From assembly GCA_036517255.1 (NCBI GenBank), contig DATDXE010000017.1:1-39598 (forward strand): 39,598 nucleotides of DNA, read 5' to 3'. This DNA is from Candidatus Paceibacterota bacterium (GTDB lineage Bacteria; Patescibacteriota; Minisyncoccia; Phycocordibacterales; WO2-35-19). Position 1 is the stretch's first letter; every line of letters starts with the position of its first letter. Of this stretch, positions 1 to 7,831 are shown piece by piece. The notes beneath the pieces are model-generated. The model had not been told where the DNA came from. It worked only from the letters and a program-made list of their open reading frames with translations, and made no database searches. Position numbers and translations under genes: made by a program.

Positions 1-127
1 AACTATTTTTCTGGGGGAAAGGATTTGGCAAAACCTCGGCTGACTTTTGTCTTTGCATTTGTCCGCGCGGAGGAGGGGTCTGGGGAGGAATCCGCGCGGG
101 CTGATTTTTGGCACTGGGAATGGGTTG
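1..127. repeat. Left copy of 127-bp perfect inverted repeat (truncated by window edge)
   Basis: Bases 1-127 are the exact reverse complement of 2538-2664. The match stops abruptly at 127, but on the other side it runs off the window, so the element is probably longer. It is GC-rich and non-coding in appearance, with two copies of the 8-bp palindrome CCGCGCGG about 25 nt apart and a G-run-rich stretch between them. It ends 17 bp before the MFS start codon. Confidence 0.9.
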
Positions 128-144
128 CATGATAAAATAAGTTC

Positions 145-1314
145 ATGCTTCTATCTTTCCACAAAGCAAGTTCTGGCAGGTTGACGATATATCTCACAAA
201 CCTTTTGATCTCGTTCCATTATTTTATCATCATTTATATAAATTCTGCCTTTCTTTCAAAATATGTTAATGCTCAAGATTTAAGCCTTCTCTATATTGTC
301 GGATCAATTTTGAGCATTGTACTTTTTTCAACATTTGCACAAATTATCAAGCGAGTAGGCAATTACCACCTCGTACTCTTTTTTACTGCGATAGAAGTTT
401 TGGCTTTGTTGGGACTTGCATTTGGGCGAGATGTGAATATTGTCATTACTTCTTTTATTTTATATCTTGCCGTCTCGCCAATCATTTATCTTAACCTTGA
501 TATTTTTCTCGAAAGGCTGACTAACAATGAAAAAATAACGGGCGGCGTTCGCGGCATGTTTCTGACCATGCAAAACATCACGCAGGTTGTATGTCCATTG
601 CTTGTGGGTTTGTTTCTCTATGACACGGAATATTGGCGGATTTATTTTATTTCCATCGGGTTTCTTTTTGCTGGCGTGATAGTAATTATTACGCGCTTGC
701 GCCGATTTAACGACGCGCGATACCACCCTCGAACATTGTGGCAGAGCGTTGGTTATGTGCTCAAACATCCAGTTTTATACAATGTGGTCGCGGCGCAATT
801 TTTACTACGTTTTTTCTATGCTTGGATGGTGATATACACGCCTTTATATCTTTTCCAATATATCGGTTTTTCATGGTCAGAAATAGGAACGATTTTTGCC
901 ATCATGTTATTGCCATTTCTACTTTTGGAATTGCCGCTCGGTAGAATGGCTGATTCGCGAATCGGGGAAAAGGAAATTATGATTTTTGGTTTCATTCTCA
1001 TGGCCGTGGCAGTCGCTAGCGTTCCCTTTCTTCCATCCGCACTTGTTCTTTGGGCGGCCGTCTTATTTATTAGTCGCATTGGTGCAGCATGCGTAGAAAT
1101 AGCTACCGAGAGTTATTTTTTCAGACATGTTGATGGGTCGCTTGCCGACACCATAAGTCTTTTCAGAATGGCTCGCCCGGCAACATATATCGCGGCCGCG
1201 GGTGTGGCGGCACTATCACTTCAAGTCATCACTTTGCAATGGAGCTTCCTAATTCTTGCGATAATTATGGCGTGGGGCTTAACCTACGCGTTTGCTTTGA
1301 GAGATACAAAATAG
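145..1314 (+). CDS. MFS-type multi-pass membrane transporter
   Basis: This 389-residue protein is almost entirely hydrophobic, with about twelve predicted membrane segments and a central basic loop near residue 190, as in major facilitator superfamily permeases (6+6 helices). A loop near residues 265-278 (LPLGRMADSRIGEKE) resembles the MFS motif between helices, G-x-x-x-D-R. The substrate cannot be told from sequence; efflux is as likely as uptake. The start at 145 is chosen because a -10-like TAAAAT (133-138) ends 6 nt before it and there is no Shine-Dalgarno, which suggests a leaderless mRNA. It converges with the next gene with only 5 bp between stops, and the pair is bracketed by inverted repeats. 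Confidence 0.8.
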   Translation: MLLSFHKASSGRLTIYLTNLLISFHYFIIIYINSAFLSKYVNAQDLSLLYIVGSILSIVLFSTFAQIIKRVGNYHLVLFFTAIEVLALLGLAFGRDVNIVITSFILYLAVSPIIYLNLDIFLERLTNNEKITGGVRGMFLTMQNITQVVCPLLVGLFLYDTEYWRIYFISIGFLFAGVIVIITRLRRFNDARYHPRTLWQSVGYVLKHPVLYNVVAAQFLLRFFYAWMVIYTPLYLFQYIGFSWSEIGTIFAIMLLPFLLLELPLGRMADSRIGEKEIMIFGFILMAVAVASVPFLPSALVLWAAVLFISRIGAACVEIATESYFFRHVDGSLADTISLFRMARPATYIAAAGVAALSLQVITLQWSFLILAIIMAWGLTYAFALRDTK

Positions 1315-1319
1315 AGCGA

Positions 1320-2504
1320 TTATTTTATATCTTTGTCGTACTCGATATCAGAAATATTGTAAGCCTTTCGTTTGTAGAACCACGTAGTTATTTTGTTGGC
1401 AAAGTAACCAATGGCCGCGAGCGCGACGAAATAACCAACTCCGAACATGGTGAATTGTGGAATAGAGTTAGTCGTAAAGAGACCGATGAGGGTTGCGCCC
1501 ACGCCCATCGAGGTGACCACGGTAAGGTTTTTGACTGAGTTTTGCGTAGCTTGTGCTTCCAACGATGAAAAGAGGTCGAGAGCCGAATTGACATAATTTT
1601 TAGTCATGACCCAAATCTGCTGGAGATATGCCAACGTATCACCTAGCGTTTCGTAGCGGTATTCAAGCAGAGTAAGAAATCCTTTCAGTTCGTCGTCGCT
1701 TTTCACTATTCGCTCGCGGGTATGCAGGTACGTGCCCATTTGGTTGATACGGGCCTCAATGAGATTGATAGTTTTTGCATAACCTTGCACTTTGTCACGA
1801 AAACCCCCAATTTCGCCACCCTTGATATTTCCTTGCTCCTTAACCTTGGCGATTCGCTCCCAAATAATTCGATGGAGATTCAGGTAGCGATGGAGTTGAC
1901 CCTTGAATTCGCGCAAGAATATCTGCTCCTCAATAAAACGCTCGCTGTGGCCTAAATCCTCTTTTTTGATGTGTACAATGTAAAACTTATCCCCACGAAA
2001 AAGGTCAAAGCGATCACCTGTAACCTCAAAATACGTTTTCTCATGGAAAGAGTCCATCAGAGCCGTTATCTCTTCGCGGGTAGCGTGCTCAACCACAACG
2101 AAGTAAGGATAGACGGTCTTAATGTTCGCTAGTTCTTTTGGCACCGGCGCTCCTAGACTAAAAATATAACTAAACGCTGGCGAAAGTTTTTTCTCGTAAT
2201 ACTCGGTTAATATTTTAATATCAGCAGCCAAATCATCGCCTTGACCATAATCGTGCCTCAACACAATAAGTCCGTCCTCATGGATTTTTAACGAAATGCC
2301 GTTGGTGCTCGTAAGTTCAATATGTTCTAGTCCATCAACTTTCAGCTCTGTTGATTGGATATCCAAATTCTGTTGCAACTCCTTAAGTTTTTTCTTGTCG
2401 AGCTCTAAGTTAGAATATCCTTCACGTAGAAAATCATATATCTCCGAGAGATGAAGCGTCGTTCGTTGAAACCAGCCGCCGATATAAACTCGTCTAATTT
2501 GCAT
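1320..2504 (-). CDS. CorA-like two-helix membrane protein lacking the GMN motif
   Basis: This 394-residue protein has a soluble mixed alpha/beta N-terminal region, a long helical or coiled-coil stretch (about residues 180-310) and two C-terminal transmembrane segments (about 325-370) followed by a basic tail. This layout is that of the CorA/Mrs2/ZntB divalent-cation channel superfamily. The family's GMN signature after the first membrane helix is absent; the equivalent loop reads GLFTTNSIP. Transport of Mg or another ion is therefore an inference. A promoter TTGATA (2540-2535), 18-bp spacer and TGC-extended TACAAT ends 6 nt before the ATG, so the mRNA should be leaderless. The TTG of the -35 lies in the right repeat copy. 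Confidence 0.6.
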   Translation of the reverse strand: MQIRRVYIGGWFQRTTLHLSEIYDFLREGYSNLELDKKKLKELQQNLDIQSTELKVDGLEHIELTSTNGISLKIHEDGLIVLRHDYGQGDDLAADIKILTEYYEKKLSPAFSYIFSLGAPVPKELANIKTVYPYFVVVEHATREEITALMDSFHEKTYFEVTGDRFDLFRGDKFYIVHIKKEDLGHSERFIEEQIFLREFKGQLHRYLNLHRIIWERIAKVKEQGNIKGGEIGGFRDKVQGYAKTINLIEARINQMGTYLHTRERIVKSDDELKGFLTLLEYRYETLGDTLAYLQQIWVMTKNYVNSALDLFSSLEAQATQNSVKNLTVVTSMGVGATLIGLFTTNSIPQFTMFGVGYFVALAAIGYFANKITTWFYKRKAYNISDIEYDKDIK

Positions 2505-2537
2505 GGTCTTATTGTAGCAAATTTTTCAGTTCTATAT

Positions 2538-2664
2538 CAACCCATTCCCAGTGCCAAAAATCAGCCCGCGCGGATTCCTCCCCAGACCCCTCCTCCGCGC
2601 GGACAAATGCAAAGACAAAAGTCAGCCGAGGTTTTGCCAAATCCTTTCCCCCAGAAAAATAGTT
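2538..2664. repeat. Right copy of 127-bp perfect inverted repeat
   Basis: Exact reverse complement of 1-127. The gene-proximal end contributes the first half of the -35 box of the CorA-like gene. The distal end runs into a further hairpin (12-bp arms 2630-2641 and 2663-2674, GGTTTTGCCAAA / TTTGGCAAAACC), so the repeat boundary sits inside a stem-loop. Confidence 0.92.
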
Positions 2665-2940
2665 TGGCAAAACCGAGTCCGCATTTCGCCCCGCCAACTG
2701 CCCGAATACTTGGAGGGCAGAACCCCGAAAGAAAAAACACCCTTTCCTTTTCCAAAAGAAATTTCACCCCCGCCAAACCAGAAATGCGAGGAGTGTTTTT
2801 TCTTTCGGGGTTGCCGCCGAGTCCGCGAGGCGGTGGCGGGACGATTCGTCGAGCGTACGATTTTGGTCAGAGCCACCACGCGCTCCGCGCGTGGCACATC
2901 AGTCGGGGTTCTGCTGGAAATGAGTCCGAACTTTTTGGTA
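2665..2940. other. Hairpin-rich non-coding stretch
   Basis: There is no convincing gene. It contains a perfect 20-bp inverted repeat (2721-2740 with 2793-2812, 52-nt loop), a short hairpin (CCACGCG 2876-2882 with CGCGTGG 2888-2894) and a 10-bp direct repeat CCGAGTCCGC at 2673 and 2817. Open frames here exist on both strands but have no start signals and are low-complexity, so they are read as chance frames in GC-rich DNA. It may be the continuation of the repeat element ending at 2664. Confidence 0.6.
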
Positions 2941-2979
2941 TAATGACCACAAAATAAGCAGCGCCATAGGCCTGTAGGG

Positions 2980-3008
2980 TTGACTTTTGGGATCGAAAGG
3001 AGTAGAAT
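2980..3008 (+). promoter_or_regulatory. Sigma-70-type promoter of the RRM gene
   Basis: TTGACT (2980-2985), 17-bp spacer, TAGAAT (3003-3008). Transcription should start near 3015, giving a leader of about 100 nt, unlike most genes in the window. Confidence 0.75.
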
Positions 3009-3020
3009 AGGGGGGTAAGC

Positions 3021-3074
3021 ATGAATCTTCGTTTTCGTGTCTCTAGCGGGATACTTAGTAAGACGAATAAGTAA
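3021..3074 (+). CDS. Possible leader peptide (17 residues) upstream of the RRM gene
   Basis: The leader contains an ATG at 3021 preceded by a G-rich, Shine-Dalgarno-like GGGGGGTAAG (3010-3019). The frame encodes MNLRFRVSSGILSKTNK, a short basic peptide, and stops at 3072-3074, 41 nt before the RRM start. Its position directly after the transcription start and the ribosome-site-like sequence support translation. Nothing proves it: a 17-codon frame can occur by chance. If real, it could couple translation to control of the downstream gene. Confidence 0.3.
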   Translation: MNLRFRVSSGILSKTNK

Positions 3075-3115
3075 GTGCTTCGGGGTCGTTTTATAAGTAT
3101 TCTAGAAAAAGAGAA

Positions 3116-3427
3116 ATGAAAAAACTTTACGTCGGGAACCTTCCTTACACTACCACTGACACGGATTTGAAGGATATGTTCTCACAAGCAGGAGAGGTGA
3201 CATCAGCTGTCATCATCATGGACAAGATGAGCCACACTCCTCGTTCTAAAGGTTTCGGTTTCGTTGAAATGACAAATGACAACGAAGCAGATGCCGCTAT
3301 TGATATGTTCAATGGCAAAGATATGGGTGGACGCGCACTTACTGTGAACGTCGCTCGTCCTATGGAACCTCGCGAAAATCGCGGTGGTGACAGAGGTGGG
3401 GACAGAGGTGGTTATCGAGCAAGATAA
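3116..3427 (+). CDS. RRM-type RNA-binding protein with glycine-arginine tail
   Basis: This 103-residue protein is a single RNA recognition motif. RNP2 (LYVGNL) is at residues 4-9 and RNP1 (KGFGFVEM) at 45-52, followed by an RGG-like tail (RGGDRGGDRGGYRAR). This matches the glycine-rich RNA-binding proteins of cyanobacteria and other bacteria, which bind single-stranded RNA and are often cold-induced. It is a monocistronic unit with its own promoter, a roughly 100-nt leader able to fold (TACTTA/TAAGTA pairings near 3052-3074) and a terminator just after the stop. The long leader suggests post-transcriptional control. The exact RNA target is unknown. Confidence 0.92.
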   Translation: MKKLYVGNLPYTTTDTDLKDMFSQAGEVTSAVIIMDKMSHTPRSKGFGFVEMTNDNEADAAIDMFNGKDMGGRALTVNVARPMEPRENRGGDRGGDRGGYRAR

Positions 3428-3445
3428 TCGATCTTTCCACTAATT

Positions 3446-3481
3446 AACAAAAACCGTCTGCGCAAGCATGCGGTTTTTGTT
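3446..3481 (+). terminator. Rho-independent terminator after the RRM gene
   Basis: Stem AACAAAAACCG (3446-3456) pairs with CGGTTTTTGTT (3471-3481) around a 14-nt loop, with a U-rich 3' arm. The last bases overlap the -10 (TATAGT, 3481-3486) of the next gene. Confidence 0.8.
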
Positions 3482-3493
3482 ATAGTTATTTGT

Positions 3494-3940
3494 ATGAAAG
3501 TAACCCTCTTTTCTATTTTCTTTTTGGTTGCTGTTGCTGTTCTATATGGTTTTTATAATAGAAGCTCCCTTTTTTCTGGTCATTTTTCTACTTTGAACGC
3601 TGGTGGCTCTATTCTTGTGGCTGAAATAGCTAGGACTCCTAAGGCTAGAGAGCTAGGCTTATCAGGTCGACCTCCACTTGTAGATGGGGAAGCGATGCTT
3701 TTCGTTTTCGATAAGCCTGGGCCGTATTCATTTTGGATGAAGGACATGTTTTTCCCTATCGATATCATATGGCTCGATAAAAATATGAAAGTAGTCCATA
3801 TAAAAGAGAATGCAAACCCCTCTTCTTACCCTGAAAAATTCATTCCGAAGAGTCCTTCCCACTTCGTCCTGGAAACTCAAGCCGGACTTGTCTCAAAGCA
3901 AGGAATAAAAATCGATGACATTATAAAAGTAGTGGAGTAA
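3494..3940 (+). CDS. DUF192 family protein, membrane-anchored or secreted
   Basis: This 148-residue protein has an N-terminal hydrophobic segment (about residues 4-20) acting as signal or anchor. A DUF192 domain follows, recognisable from RELGLSGRPPL, FVFDKPGPYSFWMKDMFFPIDIIWLD (about residues 74-99) and a C-terminal VLETQAG motif. The biochemical function of DUF192 is not established; the domain faces the outside of the membrane in most bacteria. A -10 (TATAGT, 3481-3486) ends 7 nt before the ATG, so the mRNA is probably leaderless and independent of the RRM gene upstream. Confidence 0.85.
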   Translation: MKVTLFSIFFLVAVAVLYGFYNRSSLFSGHFSTLNAGGSILVAEIARTPKARELGLSGRPPLVDGEAMLFVFDKPGPYSFWMKDMFFPIDIIWLDKNMKVVHIKENANPSSYPEKFIPKSPSHFVLETQAGLVSKQGIKIDDIIKVVE

Positions 3941-4017
3941 AGTGAGTGAAAGCAAGGCTTTTTGGAAGTTTTTTTTGACAAAGATTTGCATCTGTTTTTG
4001 ACTCCTGATTTTTAGGG

Positions 4018-4026
4018 TTATCCACA
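4018..4026 (+). promoter_or_regulatory. Perfect DnaA-box sequence upstream of nrdA
   Basis: TTATCCACA matches the classical 9-bp DnaA box and lies about 37 bp before the nrdA start, overlapping where a -35 would sit for the -10 TAAAAT (4049-4054). In Escherichia coli, DnaA controls nrdAB, so a regulatory box here is plausible. A single 9-mer can also occur by chance. Confidence 0.5.
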
Positions 4027-4063
4027 CTTTTTTAGATCGAAAAAGATGTAAAATATTCCTCGT

Positions 4064-6745
4064 ATGTCACCTGCGAATATTTTCATCAGTAAGCGCGACG
4101 GCACCAAGGAACTATTCAATGCCGATAAGATCAACCGCTCCATTGAGAGAGCTTGCAAGGGCCTCTCCGACCCGATATCCATGGTGGTGCAGATAGCGAC
4201 TGATACTCGCCTCATGATCTATGATGGCATTACTACCTATGAAATGGATCGGGCTACTATCGATGCCGCAGTGCAGAATATAAAGAACGATACCGAATAC
4301 GATAAAGTGGCGGTGAGGCTCATGCTGAAGACTATTTATAGGAAAGTGATCGGAGAATACGATGTCGATAGCCCTGAGGACTTAAGAGAGAAGCATCGCG
4401 CAGGTTTTATCAATTATATAAATGACGGAGTCACGCTTGGCAGGTTGCATCCTGAAATGCAACAGAAGTTTGATCTAGAAAAACTCTCTAGAGTGCTCGA
4501 TGTAACACGAGATGAGATTTTTGTTTACTCTGGGCTCGATACCTTGATGAACCGTTACTCTATAAAGAATCTCGAACAGGAATATACTGAAACTCCCCAG
4601 TTCTTTTTCATGCGTGTCGCTATGGGGCTCTCTTTTGGTGAGAAGGACCCGACTCTTTGGGCTACTCGATTCTACGACAAAATGTCCAAGCATCAATATA
4701 TTGCCGCTGGTTCTACAAACCTCGGTGCTGGTACTATCAGGTCCTCACTTTCCAACTGCTTTCTACTTGAAGCTCATGATGATATGAGGCATATCGCCAA
4801 GTCAGTATCCGATGTGATGATGCTTTCTAAAGATTCCGGAGGTATCGGCCTCTCGGTGACCAAGTTGCGCGCCACCAATTCTCCTTTAAAATCAAATTTT
4901 GGTGGAGCTTCTTCAGGTCCGACCAGTTTCGCTAAAATATTTGATACCGCTATACGGGCCATCATGCGAGGTGGCAAGAAAAAGGGGGCCCTCTGTTTTT
5001 ATATGGAGAACTGGCATTTAGATTTTCCAGAGTTCCTACACTGGAAACATAATGCTGGTGATGATTATGCTCGTATGCGTACTGCCAATACTGCGGCTTG
5101 GATATCCGATGAATTTATGCTCAGGGTGCAGAGAGGGGAGGATTGGTATCTCTTCGACCCTTCCGAAGTCCCGGAGCTGAACGAGCTTTATGGCAAGGCT
5201 TTTTCTGAAAAATACAGAGAGTATGCAGCTAAAGCCGAAAGGAAGGAGTTGCGTATGTGGAAAAAAATGCCTGCGAGTGAGCTTTGGAGGCAAATGCTTA
5301 TTTCCTTACAGACCACTTCGCATCCTTGGATTACTTGGAAAGATCCGATAAACGTAAGAGCCCTGAATAATAATACCGGTGCGATACACATGTCGAATTT
5401 GTGTACCGAAATATGTTTACCTCAAGACAAAGAAAACATTGCTGTGTGTAATTTGACCTCTCTCAATCTTTCTGCTCATATTCAAAACAAAGAAATAAGT
5501 TGGTCTCGGCTTGAGGAATCAGTACGCTTAGCCATTAGGCAGTTGGACAATGTGGTAGAACTGAATAAGCTCTCCATACCAGAAGCGAACAAGTCTGATA
5601 AGGAAAACAGGGCAGTAGGTCTCGGGGTTATGGGTGTGGCTGATATACTGGAACAGTTTGGTATGGCTTACGATTCGCCTCATGCCGCTGATTTCGTCGA
5701 TAGGATTTTTGAATTTATCAGCTATATGGCGATCGATGAAAGTGCTAATCTTGCAACAGAGAGAGGTTCTTACAAGAACTTTGAAGGTAGTCGTTGGTCC
5801 AAAGGAATGGTGCCTATTGACACTCTCAGAGTTCTTGAAGAAGAGAGAGGTAGGCCCCTTACGGTGGATAAAGAAAGTAAACACAAAGGTCTTAATTGGG
5901 ATCTGCTTAGAGAGAAGGTGAAGAAGGGAATGAGGAATGCCACTCTAATGGCTACTGCTCCTACTGCTAACATCGGCCTTGTTGGAGGTACTACGCCTGG
6001 AGTAGATGTACGTTTTGCTCAAATTTTTTCTCGTAACAAAATTTCTGGTAAATATATCGATGTCAATCGCAACTTGGTGAAAGATTTGAAAAACCTTGGC
6101 CTCTGGGAGCAAGTAAAGGAGAAAATAATCGAGCATCAGGGGGATATCTCAAATATAGAAGAGATCCCACAACATTTTCGCAATATTTATAAAACTTCTT
6201 TTACCACTGATCCGAATGCCGTAGTGGAAATAGCAGCAAGAGCTCAGAAGTGGACTGATCAAGCCCTTTCACGAAATATGTACCTTGAAACCAGAGACAT
6301 TGATGACACTATGAAAATTTACGCTAATGCTTGGGAAAAAGGCTTGAAGACGACTTACTACCTGCACATGAAGCCTCGTCACACTGCTGAACAGTCGACA
6401 GTCAATGTAAATAAGTCACAGAAGATGGGTAGGGTTGGTTTTGCCGCTATTGCCCAGAGGATGGCTGAAAAAGCTAAAGATGAACAGCTTGGCTTTGCTG
6501 CCCCTCTCCAAAAATCTCTTGTTCCTGATAATTCTCCTGTCGAAATACCGATTTTTTCACAAGTTACAGCCATTCCTGTTCCAGATCTGATTCCTGCCCC
6601 AGTTTCTGTTCAAATTCCTTTAGAAAAAGTTTCCTTCAATATAAAACCTCGAGAAACTGTAGAAGTTTCTACTCCAGTCCAGAAATATAATGTCATCGCT
6701 CCTGAGGACCCGGGAGCCGAGAACATTTGTATCGGTTGCGAATAA
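4064..6745 (+). CDS. nrdA: Ribonucleoside-diphosphate reductase, class I, large subunit
   Basis: This 893-residue protein reduces ribonucleotides to deoxyribonucleotides with NrdB. An ATP-cone (about 5-95) precedes the ten-stranded barrel. The redox cysteines correspond to C232 (SNCFLL) and C462 (VCNLTSLN); the thiyl cysteine C447 with N445 and E449 lies in SNLCTEI. The radical-transfer tyrosine pair is in KTTYYLHM, and the C-terminal shuttle pair is CIGC (889-892). A proline/valine-rich linker precedes that tail. A -10 TAAAAT ends 9 nt before the ATG, with no Shine-Dalgarno. It is followed by nrdB 25 nt downstream. All catalytic residues expected for an active enzyme are present. Confidence 0.97.
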   Translation: MSPANIFISKRDGTKELFNADKINRSIERACKGLSDPISMVVQIATDTRLMIYDGITTYEMDRATIDAAVQNIKNDTEYDKVAVRLMLKTIYRKVIGEYDVDSPEDLREKHRAGFINYINDGVTLGRLHPEMQQKFDLEKLSRVLDVTRDEIFVYSGLDTLMNRYSIKNLEQEYTETPQFFFMRVAMGLSFGEKDPTLWATRFYDKMSKHQYIAAGSTNLGAGTIRSSLSNCFLLEAHDDMRHIAKSVSDVMMLSKDSGGIGLSVTKLRATNSPLKSNFGGASSGPTSFAKIFDTAIRAIMRGGKKKGALCFYMENWHLDFPEFLHWKHNAGDDYARMRTANTAAWISDEFMLRVQRGEDWYLFDPSEVPELNELYGKAFSEKYREYAAKAERKELRMWKKMPASELWRQMLISLQTTSHPWITWKDPINVRALNNNTGAIHMSNLCTEICLPQDKENIAVCNLTSLNLSAHIQNKEISWSRLEESVRLAIRQLDNVVELNKLSIPEANKSDKENRAVGLGVMGVADILEQFGMAYDSPHAADFVDRIFEFISYMAIDESANLATERGSYKNFEGSRWSKGMVPIDTLRVLEEERGRPLTVDKESKHKGLNWDLLREKVKKGMRNATLMATAPTANIGLVGGTTPGVDVRFAQIFSRNKISGKYIDVNRNLVKDLKNLGLWEQVKEKIIEHQGDISNIEEIPQHFRNIYKTSFTTDPNAVVEIAARAQKWTDQALSRNMYLETRDIDDTMKIYANAWEKGLKTTYYLHMKPRHTAEQSTVNVNKSQKMGRVGFAAIAQRMAEKAKDEQLGFAAPLQKSLVPDNSPVEIPIFSQVTAIPVPDLIPAPVSVQIPLEKVSFNIKPRETVEVSTPVQKYNVIAPEDPGAENICIGCE

Positions 6746-6770
6746 ATTAAAAGTAAGTAATATCCAAATC

Positions 6771-7805
6771 ATGTTAATCGGAAAAGCTAGTCCGGAAGAT
6801 ACTAACCTGCATCCTATTCAATATAAATGGGCCTATGACCTTTATAATCAGGCTGTACGTAACACTTGGTTTCCCCATGAAATTACCCTAAAGGAGGATC
6901 TACAAGATTGGGAAAAAATGACTCCCGATGAGCGTCATGCTGTGAAGTTCCTCATGGCCTTCTTCAACCCTGCTGAGCTTATCGTCAACCGCTCTCTTGC
7001 TCTCGGTGTTTATCCTTATATCAAAGCTCCTGAATGCCATCTCTACTTGGCCAAGCAAATGTGGGAGGAGGCCAACCACTGTGTCGCTTTCGAATATGTA
7101 CTTGAGACTTTTCCCTTTGATAAAGAAAAAATATATAACGTCCACCTTGAGGTTCCTTCTATGAAGAATAAAGAGGATTACATAAAGAAATACATGAGAA
7201 GAATGACGGAGGTGCTTCTCGATATTGAAACTCTCGATGGTAAAAAAGATTTTGTTAGAAATTTAGTAGCAACAAACATCGTGATGGAGGGCATCTGGTT
7301 CTACTCTGGCTTTATGGTGGCTCTTTCTTTCCGCCAGAGGAATCAACTTCGCAACTTTGGCTCCATGATCAATTGGGTCCTCCGTGACGAATCTCTCCAT
7401 CTTCAGTTTGGTATCAACCTTATCCACAACGTGCTAGAGGAAAATCCAGAACTTCTAAGCGAGGAGTTTGCAACTGAAATCAGGAATATCATTATCGAAG
7501 GAGTTGACTTGGAGATCGCTTACAACCGTGACCTTTTTCCAAATGGTATCCTAGGCTTGAATGCTGATTATGTGAATCAATATGTGATGTATGTTACCGA
7601 CCGAAGGCTTGAGGAGTTGGGTCTGCCAAAGCACTACAATGTTACCAATCCAGCTAAATGGATGTCGGGAGCGACCGATGTCTATGAGCTAGTAAATTTC
7701 TTCGAAGCTCAAAATACTTCTTACGAAGTTGATGGTCATGCCCACTCAAACAAAAAAGATGAGAAGCAATCCGATTCCGTTCTCCAGTCCCCAATCTCAG
7801 AATAA
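6771..7805 (+). CDS. nrdB: Ribonucleotide reductase small subunit, class Ic-like (Phe at the radical-Tyr site)
   Basis: This 344-residue ferritin-fold radical subunit starts at ATG 6771 (MLIGKASPED); an in-frame start at 6690 would overlap nrdA by 56 nt and adds no conserved sequence. Metal ligands are E69, E100, H103, E173, E207 and H210. The residue that is the radical tyrosine in class Ia is F107 (EANHCVAF), and the first ligand is Glu, not Asp. From memory these positions equal those of Chlamydia trachomatis class Ic R2 (E89, E120, H123, F127, E193, E227, H230) with a constant offset of 20. A Mn/Fe cofactor is therefore predicted. It is probably cotranscribed with nrdA. Confidence 0.95.
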   Translation: MLIGKASPEDTNLHPIQYKWAYDLYNQAVRNTWFPHEITLKEDLQDWEKMTPDERHAVKFLMAFFNPAELIVNRSLALGVYPYIKAPECHLYLAKQMWEEANHCVAFEYVLETFPFDKEKIYNVHLEVPSMKNKEDYIKKYMRRMTEVLLDIETLDGKKDFVRNLVATNIVMEGIWFYSGFMVALSFRQRNQLRNFGSMINWVLRDESLHLQFGINLIHNVLEENPELLSEEFATEIRNIIIEGVDLEIAYNRDLFPNGILGLNADYVNQYVMYVTDRRLEELGLPKHYNVTNPAKWMSGATDVYELVNFFEAQNTSYEVDGHAHSNKKDEKQSDSVLQSPISE

Positions 7806-7831
7806 ATAAAAAGTTTGCTATAATGTAGCCA

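Noticed and set aside
2451-2957. Open frames of 90-168 codons on both strands in the repeat region
   Set aside because: They are Pro/Lys-rich or low-complexity, overlap the CorA-like promoter and hairpins, and lack start signals. Open frames arise easily in this GC-rich non-coding DNA.
6690-6770. NrdB start inside the end of nrdA
   Set aside because: The extension overlaps the functional CxxC tail codons of nrdA in another frame and has no conserved residues; the ATG at 6771 gives ligand positions matching class Ic R2 with a constant offset.
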